Part shown: one piece after another, positions 22,003-32,367 of the stretch
How positions within the stretch are numbered: position 1 is the first letter of the stretch
Layout of the letters: each line of letters starts with the position of its first letter
Assembly (NCBI GenBank): GCA_001566295.1
Contig: KQ964249.1
Location: forward strand, 558,001-622,000
Origin: Microdochium bolleyi
Lineage: Eukaryota; Ascomycota; Sordariomycetes; Xylariales; Microdochiaceae
Length of the DNA stretch: 64,000 bases
Direction: 5' to 3'
Made by a program: the position numbers and the translations under genes
Notes under the pieces: generated by a model
Databases searched by the model: none
Told to the model about the DNA's origin: nothing
Seen by the model: only the letters and a program-made list of their open reading frames with translations

Positions 22003-24897
22003 ATGGAGCGTGACAGATAGGTAGGAAAGTGGAAGCGAGCAATGAGCACACCGGTTCGCGGGGCGGGCTTGTGGCGAGTGCGACGAGGCGGCTTATTCGG
22101 GCATTTGCCGGATGTTGGTCGCAAAGAATGCCAATTGCAAGTGGTGGGCTTACACTGCTAACTATGTTAGCCTGGTAGTTTGAGTGACAGTGTCCTCCCA
22201 ACACGGCCCATGACCGTGAATGTCAGCAAATCAATCGCGTCACAGCTTCCGGAAATCGACAGTATGGCGTTCGAGTAGGAGCTCTAACAAACCCGTGTAA
22301 ACGGGTTGACTTTGCTGATTTGTTCTGCCTCCTATAGTGGCTCGGGGTCGCACAGCCGCTCCAGCAGGACGATGTTTTAACGCCAAACTCTTCGCGGGAG
22401 AGGTGTACAGGACGATCCGCCACATCATAGCGAACGGGAACTTCACATTCGGCAACGCCCGTTCTACTAAGAGACCCTCTTAAGGATCGGGCGGCAGCTC
22501 CCAGGGGGATGTCATTCAGGCACCGCCAGCCACAGAGGAAAGCCGAGGCAGACCTGGCTGACCACGAATACGCATTCCTTCCCGCACAACTATCACACAC
22601 GATCGAAAACCTGTCCTTGCCAAATCGCTGTCATCCCATATCACGTCTTAATGACAGATCTCTGAAGCTGTACGAGCCCAGGCAAGAAAGTGCTTTATTC
22701 AACGAATTAAGCTACACAATTCGTCCCTTTCCTGTATCCTTCCCACCTCTGACTACTGGAGTGTAGTAAGCGCATATTCTGGTATGCGGTTTGTTGAAGC
22801 ATTTAAGGCACCTCAAAGGCATTGCGAGAGTCCGCATACTGCGGCTTGTTTGCTTGTTGCACGTATGAATCTCGTGCTATTCTTTCACCAGGGCATTACT
22901 CTTCTCTCTGGCGCTTTCTGGCACCTGAAAAAAAGAAGGTACAGGGTAAACTGTTACGCACTACCTTCCGAATTTTTACAGATCCCATAGCCTCGTCGCG
23001 ACCAGAACAGTTGCCAACCCACTCTACATTATGCCTCAGCACGACCCTGGGATAATAGTCAAGGAGGCACCCCTATTCATCAAGGCGATGGTGTCTTGCA
23101 TCCTGATTGTTGTGTGGTCTTGTTGGATCAGAAGTAATGCTCCATACTAGGAAGCCATCCTTTCTCGATCAGGACTTTTCCCGCGGCTGCGGCTGCCAGA
23201 CAAGCCATTGAAAAGCATACGGCGGTACATATCACTTGGTCTGACACTCGCAGCACAATTTGAGGGCATAACATTTGTGAAACTGGAAATGGAAATGCAT
23301 AAGTTACATCCTGGGACTTGTGCCACGACGACAGATAGCACGTGCAAAAGAGAACTGCGGGCGGCGGCAGTCGCTGCCTCGTCATCAGTCTCACGGTTCA
23401 TGTTACCCGAAACGACCCTCAAGAAGCACCGAAAGTTACCGTCACGTAGACACTGCAAACCATAGCCCCTGAGACTGCGGCGAGCAGGGGCAGGAGAGAC
23501 GACACAGCCATCAACCCTGGGAGATCTACATGCCACAACTCCCAGGGGCTTTACTACAGAACCAGGTAGGCATGATGTACGTAGTATGCGGGGGCTCATG
23601 TGCTGTTTTTGCATGAGTGGACGACGCTGGTGGGTGAAATTGCCGCCTGGCTGTGCAAGCCTCTTGCCCCTCTCCTACCCTTGCCGTCGGCAGCTCCAAG
23701 GGTTTGTGCCGAAAACGCGACCAGGAACAAGGGGCTACCGAACGCCGCTGGCAGGCCCCTCGCTCAGGGGTATTGCGTGCCACTGCTGGGGGGGGGCAGT
23801 GTGGACACAGCAGGCAAGACAGGGAACTACCTGGTTCTATTGCCTGCTGCCCACAAAACATTCGGAGGTGCTGAACCGTAGTCTGGACTGAAAACTGCGT
23901 ACCTCATCGTTGACAATTGATGATCTCGACCCTGACAGAAGCCCAGGCCACCCTGAACCCCCTGAGGCCGAGGAGGCCGGGATTTGGAAGAGAGATTGAT
24001 CAGCGCGTTTTTGCTCCATCTTCAGCTCAATGGCGACAGGACAGCGAGCCCAGGCTTTCACCATGCAGCTTGGCAGGACGTGCAGGGCATTTAGAGCACA
24101 GACGTTTGTCGATACTCATGGCAACCCGGTATGGTCAGGCAGAGCACAGACAAATTATCTGTCAGAATCAGCTCGGTAGTTGCGATGTGCACGCCACAAA
24201 GCCTGCGTACTGGGGGAAAGGGTAAGGTAAGGAGGCCTGCAGGCTGACCATGCCCTGTCAGAGGGCCCCCTTTGTGGACGTCACGGACGTCCGGCGTTCA
24301 TGAATTGGATGAACTCCGAAGATTCCCAGCCATATGAGCACAGCCCTGAATTGCAGGTCGCCGCTACTGGGGACTTATTCGCAGTAATTATGGTGAAAGC
24401 GGGGAGAAGAGATCATCGTGATATATTGCTTGCGAAACACACTTGGTTTCGTTAGTTGGAAACTTAAAGGACCATGTGGCACCCAGGCTGAGGATATCCT
24501 CGTAAGCCTTCTGTTCAGCGCGATAGACTCCAGGCCTTGACCAACACAAGTTAGACACAATACCCCTGCCATGCAATCTGCCAGTCTCCAAGTCCTTGAC
24601 ATGTATGCAGATACTCAATGGAACACAATCACGAGATAAACATGTTCTCCATGATGCATGAAGAACGAGCACAAAAACCCAAACATGTGATACAGACTTG
24701 TGCACATCCGATCATAAAAACACTTTAATGGTAAAGATAAGACAAAGTTCATTTACATGCTATGCTATGCTATGAAGTTTGTTCGATGGGTGACAAGGGG
24801 GATATCAACGTGCTCATTCATTATTCACAATGGTCCTTTTCCTCCAGTGCTTAGTAAGCACCACTTGTTGCTTTTCCTCGGGAGCATGGGAAACAGC
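22003..24897. other. Gene-poor stretch, nothing recognised
   Basis: About 2.9 kb between the kinase pseudogene and the GMC oxidoreductase. Short frames occur on both strands without domain motifs. No tRNA, terminal repeat or transposase fragment was recognised. Confidence 0.5.
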
Positions 24898-26856
24898 TTA
24901 GTTCTGGAGCTCGGCGAGGATAACATCAGCAGCCTTCTCGCCGATCATGTAGGTCGAGACGGCGGTGAAGGTGCCGGGGATGCGGGGGTAGACGGAGGCG
25001 TCAACAACGCGGAGGCCGGCGACGCCGCGGACCTGGAACTTGGAGTTGAGCACGGCCATGGGGTCCGAGTCCGCGCCAATGGGGCAGGTGGAGGAGGCGT
25101 GGTGGCCCCAGGTGTTGTCACGGACGTAGGTCTTGACCTCTTCGACGGTCTGGACGTTGGGGCCGGGGAAGAACTCCTCGACGGGGACGAGCTGGCGCTT
25201 GAAGGCGTCGCGGGTGAGCTTGACGGCCTCGGCCATGGCGGTCAGATCCTTGTCGGCGTCAGCAGCGCTGGAGCCCGTCTCGTAGTAGTTGTAGTGGATC
25301 TCCGGGACATCGAGGGGATCAGCGGAGCGCAGGGTGACGGAGCCGGCGGTGTTGCGCGGGTGCGCCTTGAGGATGGCCCAGCTGAAAACGTCGTGCTTCT
25401 CAGTGGCCTCGTTGGCGTAGTTGGGGTAGTAGCCCTTGAAGCTGACGGGGCCGCCGAAGGCGAAGATATCAAAGTCCTTGGGCGAGGTGGTGCTCTTGTA
25501 GAACATGGTCGCGGCGAGGCCAGAGGACGAGTAGATACCGCGGTCACCGAGGACGGGCTTATTCCAGCGCTCGAGGCAAGGGTCCTCGTTGGTACCGATG
25601 GTGTCGCCGCGCTGGCCGAAGGTGCAGCCATCGAGAGCGGAGAAGTTGCTGGGAACGCGGCCCTGGACGCTGATCTCGTAGTGGTCCTGGAGGTTGGTGC
25701 CAACACCGGGCACGTCCGCGATGACGGGGATGTTGAAGCGCTGGAGCTCAGCGGCGGGGCCGACACCGCTCAGCTTGAGTATCTGAGGGGTGTTGTAGGT
25801 ACCACCGGCGACGATGACCTCGCGGGAGGCAGTGGCAGAGCCGGCAACACCAGCCTTGGCAGCGTTGGAGCGGGGGCTGGCGCGGTAGAGGTGAGCACCG
25901 TCGAGGAACTCGACACCAGTGGCACGGGGAGGAGTGACGGTCTCGTCAAAGGTGATCTTGGTGACGTGGGCGTTGAGTCTGATGTCAAGGGGGAACTGCT
26001 TCTTGCCGTTGCTGTCGACAGCGTTGGCAACCGAGAGAAGGAACTCGCGGGAGCCGACACGGTGGCCGTCGTTGGTGGACAAGGGGATCTGGTAGAAGCC
26101 GGGCTTGGTGTCGCGGGCAAGAGAGTCGGCGTTGGCGTTGCCGGCGAGGAGGGTGGCGAGGTTGAAGATGTTCTGGGTCAGGTTGCCGAGGGCGAAGGCA
26201 CCACCGGTGAGGACACTGAGAAGCTTGGGGTCGCCGAGCGGGATGGTGAGGGGAGCAGTCTCGGTCTGGAGCCAGCCGTTGTAGCCCTGGCCAGGGATGA
26301 TGGGAAGAGCCAGGTACTGGTTCTTCTCGAGCTTCTTGAAGTAGTTGCGCATGTTGGCAGGCGCCCACGACTTGTCGCCAGTCAGCTTCTCAATGTACTC
26401 AAAGTCGGACCGGTGAGGGTACACGGCAATGAGGGCGTTGTGGGCAGTGCAGCCACCGAGGGTGCCGGTACGCGGGTACAACGTGCCGAGCATCTTGGAG
26501 CCCGCAGGGGGGCTGAGACCGGTGTAGATGCTGCCATCGGGGGTCTCGTAGGAGGTCTTGAAGTCACGAGCCTGGCGGGTGTCGTCGGCATAGTGGCGGA
26601 CGAAGAAGTTCCAGGCAAGGGCCTCATCCTCGGAGGAGCGGGCAGAGTAGGCGGGGATTGTGTAGTTGACGTTGGCGCCCTGGTCGTCACCAGCCTCAAG
26701 CAGAAGAGTCTTGTGGCCAGCGAGAGCAAGACGGGCGGCAACGGGGCCACCACCGGCGCCGGAGCCGACAACGACGTACTCGTAGCCGGTCAGCTCGACG
26801 GCGCTAGCCACCGAGACAGCCGTGGCGGCGAAGCCGACCAGACGGGAGAAGAACAT
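24898..26856 (-). CDS. Secreted GMC-family FAD oxidoreductase
   Basis: A single-exon gene for 652 residues. I start it at 26856 because MFFSRLVGFAATAVSVASA is a signal peptide; 24 further in-frame residues upstream do not look coding. The FAD Rossmann motif VVVGSGAGGGPVA is at residues 28-40, GMC signature 1 (RTGTLGGCTAHNAL) at about 129-142, and GMC signature 2 (GGTYNTPQILKLSGVGP) near the middle. The C-terminal substrate/active-site segment is NTWGHHASSTCPIG (581-594), with the active-site His in the HH pair. The last motif is YPRIPGTF where better-known oxidases have a His or Asn, so the second catalytic residue is not obvious. It resembles extracellular alcohol/sugar oxidases or dehydrogenases; the substrate is unknown. 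A GTATAAGA element lies about 205 bases upstream. Confidence 0.88.
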   Translation of the reverse strand: MFFSRLVGFAATAVSVASAVELTGYEYVVVGSGAGGGPVAARLALAGHKTLLLEAGDDQGANVNYTIPAYSARSSEDEALAWNFFVRHYADDTRQARDFKTSYETPDGSIYTGLSPPAGSKMLGTLYPRTGTLGGCTAHNALIAVYPHRSDFEYIEKLTGDKSWAPANMRNYFKKLEKNQYLALPIIPGQGYNGWLQTETAPLTIPLGDPKLLSVLTGGAFALGNLTQNIFNLATLLAGNANADSLARDTKPGFYQIPLSTNDGHRVGSREFLLSVANAVDSNGKKQFPLDIRLNAHVTKITFDETVTPPRATGVEFLDGAHLYRASPRSNAAKAGVAGSATASREVIVAGGTYNTPQILKLSGVGPAAELQRFNIPVIADVPGVGTNLQDHYEISVQGRVPSNFSALDGCTFGQRGDTIGTNEDPCLERWNKPVLGDRGIYSSSGLAATMFYKSTTSPKDFDIFAFGGPVSFKGYYPNYANEATEKHDVFSWAILKAHPRNTAGSVTLRSADPLDVPEIHYNYYETGSSAADADKDLTAMAEAVKLTRDAFKRQLVPVEEFFPGPNVQTVEEVKTYVRDNTWGHHASSTCPIGADSDPMAVLNSKFQVRGVAGLRVVDASVYPRIPGTFTAVSTYMIGEKAADVILAELQN

Positions 26857-29800
26857 GATGCTTCTGTACTCGTCACCAACGTCAGAACGTGCCAGCCAAG
26901 AGCTGTCATGACAGCACAGGGGTCCCACTTACGTTGGAAAGGAGTGTGGTTTCGTAGTTGGATGTCGATAGAAGGAGTGGAAGCCAGGCAGAGCAAGGCA
27001 GTAGCATCAAGCGTGTCGATCAGAGGCACAGTATGTTGCAATGAGAAGGGCTCCCCGTCGTCTTATACGTCCGGAGCAGAGACGCGCGGCGGCACTGCGC
27101 GGTGCGGAATCATATTCCATGCCTTCCATGATTCCAATCATGCTGATCCTTGTTGTTCTCGGACAGATCCTTGCCAGAAACCCCTGGGCCCTGACTTCGC
27201 TCCGAGGAGGGGGAAGGCGAAGCAAAGAGAGGTACTCTGTCGCCTGTCGAGCATGTGGCCATACTTACCCCCAACAATCGCCTTCAACTTGATTTGTAAA
27301 GCATCCTCAGTTGGGACGACTGCCCGACTGTCAAGCCACCCGAGCAAAGTTCCAACGGTCAGAGACTCCCAATGCAGACCAACATGTCAGGAGCCTGGCG
27401 TCAGCAGGCCTGCGGCATGGGGCAACCTCGCCGACCGCGTGTGGGGATGGATTCCGCCCCCATTGCTTGCAGCCCTTTCGCGAAAGTGCCGTCAGGACCC
27501 CTGCGGCCCTGATACCACACATGGCAACAGCAACAGGCCTGGCCTTAATAGTTCAGGATTATATTGCTACGCCGATCCCACGGCAAGCCCCGCTTCTCGG
27601 GTTTTGGCCTTGGCCGTGCCAGGCCTCTTGCGCCATGTCCGCACGCCCGCGTCTTTGCATGGCCGGCCCCTAGCGAGCTCAGCCACGAGGGGACTACAGG
27701 CAGCCCTGGACGATCCGAGTGCGATGCGTGTGAGCTCGCATGGCATGCTACTCTCTGGGACAGCTGGAGCTGCTGGAGATGGAGACATAACGGATCAGGC
27801 GTGCAGTGTCTCATCAGATCAGGTAATGCATGAATCTAACTTGAGGTTTGACAGGCTCGGCCGGTTAGGTACAGCTACGATCGACTTGGAACTTTTTTTT
27901 TTTTTGGAGAGCTGGCGAGGCAGTACAGCGCCGTGATATTGGTCGTGAATGCATTGAAAGCACCCACAAGACCGTCCACTATACGTACGGTAGCTTCCGT
28001 GCAGAGAACACTGCACTGCTGGCATGCTGCATCTTGCTGGTCTGGCACGGCCTGGGAGGGGGCGGGCCGGTCGCACATGAGTCGAGTAGCGCACCTGTCA
28101 AACTAAAGAGCACGACAGCCAGCTTTGTGGTAACCAATGCCTAGTTGTTCATATTGTGTCGTCTGGAGGAGTGACTCAACGGTCCGACACTCAGTTATCG
28201 AGAATCTCCTCGCGTTGTGTGGTCATGGGAGGGATGAATACCTTTGGCTGCGTCCAACACCGAATCATCAAGCGCAAACGCTCAAAGACTACAACATCAG
28301 AAATCAGTTCGCTAAGCGCAAGCTGCACTACCACGGAGGGGATCCCCGTGATACCTGCCCAAAACGCGACGTTGAATCAAACACGTGGACTCGGGGCAGA
28401 CCTCTCTCGCTCAGCGGGCAGAATGCCCCCAACCCAGTCCACAAAGGCAGACTCGGCAGCGGCGTTTTTCCCGAGACCCTGGTCCCCATGCTCTGTCTCT
28501 CTCCACCAGGCTCGGATATTAGTGCTACCGAACTCGGCAAGGAGCGGCAGGGGGAGGGGGGACTCGGGGGCCCCAGAACGGAGAAATGCCCAGGAAGATC
28601 GCGACTTAACTGCTGCGGGTTCTGGCACCGCTTATTGTACTCCATTCTCTAGCCTTTCAGACGACGCCGTTGCTAGCGTCGCCCTGCCTGCCCGCTTTCA
28701 AGTGAGGCACTCCCAGGCGTGCGAGGCATGGCTCAGCCCGCCCAAATGAGGGAGACTCCACCGGATTCTCCCCGTGCCAATCTGTCCGAAGATGATGACG
28801 AGTCTCTCCCACGTGAGAGACTGGCAGGGCCGATCGTTGCCTGGAACATGGGAGGCTTTTGACAGTTGTTGAGGGAACGACAAGGACCCGCTTCAGAACA
28901 ATGATTTTATTTTTTGGCAGGCCATTTCCGGCGGCCCAGCCGCAGGTCCAGAGCAGCAGAGATCATCAAGCCATTTCTTCGCTGAAGAAGATACAGGGGC
29001 TTGGAGCCGGCCGGCACATGCACTGCGCGGCAATCACAAGCCCTTTTCCTTGCCTTGACCAGCCCTTGCGTTGGTGGTCCCAAGTGCAGAGTCGCACGTT
29101 CTCGGAAGGCCGCCCGCCCGCCTCCCTGCCTGCCGGCACAATGCTCAGGGGGCCATCCTTGCCACGAGTCTTAGCAGGCCGGTGATACAGGCCCAGGGGC
29201 CCAGGCTTGTTGTTGGTTCTTGGCACGAGGCAGTACTCCGCACCATTTCTAGACGTGTGGCCCTGTTCAACATGTCCTACCCACGGCCTGCCCGACTTTA
29301 AGTCGCGATGATTCCTCAACAAGACCACCACATACACATGCGCCGTTAGTTACCTGGTCCCCTCTCCAAGAAACTGTGCATTCAAATGCGGAGTGTCTGT
29401 CTCATGTGTGTCTGTGCCCCTGCAGTAGCTCCGCGTATACACCACCGCCACCACCAGTACCAGGAAAAACAAGATTTCCGCCCGCATGCGCGCATGCGCG
29501 CCGCCTGCAAGCCACGCTCGCCACGCCCGCCACGTTCCCCGATGCAGGCAGTTGTTGGAGGAGGTGGTGGTGGTGGTGTGGGAGGTTGCGTAGGCTAGGC
29601 TGGTCCTCAGTTGTGGCGTTTAGTCTCCGATACCACCACCCTAAACCGTTCTTAGCATGGGCCCGTACACTTTCTTCATCCCCTGGTTACTGCGCATACA
29701 CAGTGCTCTCTCTATAGGCCGGCGGTGCCGACATATTGCATACGCGAAAGAAACGGCCGTTGATCAGGTGATTCCGGCGCCTACCTCGCCTACTTCCGTG

Positions 29801-30752
29801 GTGATTTGTGGTTTCTTAGTAATTGGGCGGCTTTGTCCCCCAACTATGACTTCTGCCAAACACATCCGGATCAGAAGCAAAATTTCATCGGCCGGCTGGC
29901 TTGTGTCCGGAGTTGCCTGTGAAGTTGCACAAACACACCATGCTTGTTCACAGGGGGAGGAAGCGGTTCCCCATTGTTATGCCCCCTTGCACACCTTGCA
30001 GCTGCACCACCTCCCCATTCTGCTGCCGTCACATGCAAGCCACAGTTGATCACTTGCAACCATAAGGTACGCAGTGGTGTCAGCATTCAATCAGCATATC
30101 GGGAAGCCTTGGCCACGAGTGGCAACTACAACGGAACCTCCCGACGCACGGCCCATCGGTTCAAGGACTACGTATCTATGGCCACGACGAGGGAGAGTCA
30201 CCACGCATACATGTTGCTCCTATCCGCGCACGCCGCTCATGTAATCTTGGTTGCCGGGGACAGCGGTGAGGGCGCGCTTCAGAAAGTATAAAAGCGGGAA
30301 CTTACTATGATGCAAGGTGGCGCGGAAGCCTCGGAAGCGCCTTGCTGTGGAGATCATCGCATGCGTATGTGTCTATCATGATAAGACTTGTGAACCATAA
30401 TTATGCACGAGATGATGGGACGGCGAGACATGTAATGCAGGAGGGACAGATACTGCTTCAAGATTCAGTTGGATGATTTTTCTCATTATAGCATTAGTCT
30501 CCAAGGAGAAGGAAGAAGCTCGTCAAAGAACGCCGGGTATAATGCGTATATGCCTTTGTTGCTGGACACCACCACAACCACTCGGCTTCCGAGTGCAGAC
30601 ACTGTCCGGTCCACCTCCGCGCAGGCCCTGGTTGGGATATCTCAAAAGATTGTACTCCGAAAGACAAAAGAGAAGAATGCATGTCTGCGCATCCCTGGAC
30701 GACTCGCGTGTCCACTGAGAGAAAAGGAAAATCGTCCCTGACCGGACTCGCG
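26857..30752. other. Gene-poor stretch, nothing recognised
   Basis: About 3.9 kb between the GMC gene and the second rhodopsin-domain gene. The left end is the GMC promoter. A T-run lies near 27893-27905. Open frames are short or shadow-like and none shows a domain. Confidence 0.5.
27061..27068 (-). promoter_or_regulatory. TATA-like element of the GMC gene
   Basis: GTATAAGA on the minus strand, about 205 bases before the ATG at 26856. The position fits a core promoter with a moderately long leader. Its function is inferred. Confidence 0.4.
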
Positions 30753-32367
30753 TTACGCTAGCGACGATGGCCGCCGCAGCTCCTCCTCGCTCGTATTGAT
30801 TGTGTCAAAGTTGGCGGCTGAGCTCTTCTTCTTCACTGGTTTCGGATGGCTGAGGATCACGCCCCCATTTATCATGTTGCCATCGTTGTGGTGGTTGCTG
30901 CTCTTGCTAGTGTTGAATCTGCTCATCGGGGTGGTCGGGCTTTGGATAACGTAGCGCACACCATCGTCCCCACTGCTGCGATCGCTATCTGCATCGCCGC
31001 CAACACCACGGCCCTGGTGCTGCTGCTGCTGTGGCGAGGGGTACTGCTGAGTCGCGTGCGACTGCTTGTCGTTCCAGGGGCTCATGGGGCTCTTCATCGG
31101 GCTCCGGACCGCGGACCCCGAGGAGAGCTTGTACCCGTCGTGCGTCTGCAGGCCGGCGAGGTTGCTCCCCTTGCGGATGTGGCTGTTGTTGCCGTACCGG
31201 CCTGATGTCGCGCCGTAGTAGCCCGAGGGGCCGCTGGTGGACTTGGTCGTCCAGCCCATGCGGATGCCGATCAGCTTCATCAGGGGGCGGATCGTCGCGA
31301 GACTGGCGGCGGTAATGGTCAGGCCTTGCTCGACGGTGGACCAAATGGCGACGTCAAGTGTGGCCCCTGCAAATTTGGGACGTCATTAGTTGTTGTGGCC
31401 AAGAAGATGCGCGAGATTGCGAAGGAGGCACTTACAGAGGAAGTCAGGCGACCGGATCTTGAACAGGTACGGGAAGCGGGCGATGACTGCGCAGCTGGCA
31501 CTGTGATGAAAATGACGTGTCAGTTATGACCGCTCTCGGTGACTCGTCTGCCGGCTGGCGGATTCGCAGTGCTTGCTTACATGCAGCCCATGGCGAGCAA
31601 GGGGACGAGAGCGAGCTTGGTGCGCAGCTTCATCTTGAGACTCCACACGAGGAAGCCCGGTAGAATCGCGAATGTCAGATCCGAAATGCAGCTGAAGATG
31701 CTGTACAGGATCGCGAGGCCGATGATGACGTCGGCGGGGATGCAGGTGCCCGTTTGGCGCTCGAACCAGAAGTACGAGACAGGCGAGCACTGGAAGATGG
31801 TGACGACGAAGAAGACGGCCCCGGCAAGCACCGAGATTCCCATGGCGCCGTAGACGATCCACCGCTGGATCTTGGTGGTGATGAGGCGAATCAGGAAGCA
31901 GCCGATCGAGACCTTGGACGTGATCATGGTGAGGGCGTAGAAGAGGTAGCAGAACCACCAGCACTGAGGGTTCGCAAAGTCTTGTCAGCACGGATACATG
32001 GAAGTCTCGCACGGGAGCGAGGTCGGGTCGAGAATCCTTACCCTCATCCCAGCTTCATAATTCTCAACTGGCAGATCTGCTCGATGCCGTCCGGTACCGT
32101 ACGTTATCCCGACCGTCGAGAAAGAAGCATAGATGACGAAAAATATCTGGAATGGTATCATATCCGTCAGTCGGCTGCCTCCTCGGGGAAGCAGGGGCGC
32201 GGGAGTCCACTAACTGTGGCCAGAACCATGAGCCAGTCGTCCGTGCCGAAAGCCTTCACCATGCCGATGCGCACATAGCAGCGCAGGGCCATGGAGACCA
32301 ACGTGATGGTCAGGAAGAAGATGTTGACCGCCCGTAGCTCGGGGCCGCGATCCGCAATATCGGCCAT
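30753..32367 (-). CDS. Rhodopsin-domain integral membrane protein B (paralogue of A)
   Basis: Five exons: 32215-32367, 32042-32146, 31581-31963, 31436-31500 and 30753-31366. Donors are GTTAGT, GTAAGG, GTAAGC and GTAAGT, with AG acceptors. The exons sum to 439 residues without a frame break. The seven-helix fungal rhodopsin domain shows DDWLMVLAT, YGTGRHRADL, YLFYALTMITSKVSIGCFL, FQCSPVSYFW and DVAIWSTVEQGLTITAAS, closely matching protein A. The C-terminal tail of about 160 residues is cytosolic and rich in Ser, Asn and Gln (a QQQQ run), and ends with TSEEELRRPSSLA. Three intron positions and phases equal those of gene A. Gene B has one extra intron after the YEAGMR codons, so the two arose by duplication. 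Receptor-like function is inferred from the Pth11 group. Confidence 0.85.

Noticed and set aside
24757..27936. 1059-codon plus-strand open frame
   Set aside because: It runs antisense over the whole GMC oxidoreductase gene and beyond. Its sequence is the Gly/Val/Glu-rich mirror expected from a GC-biased gene read backwards, and the GMC frame has real motifs and a signal peptide.
4205..28145. 17-base identity GGTAACCAATGCCTAGT at 4205-4221 and 28129-28145
   Set aside because: One 17-mer match is not far from chance expectation in a window this size, and flanking bases do not align, so it is not called a repeat or attachment site.
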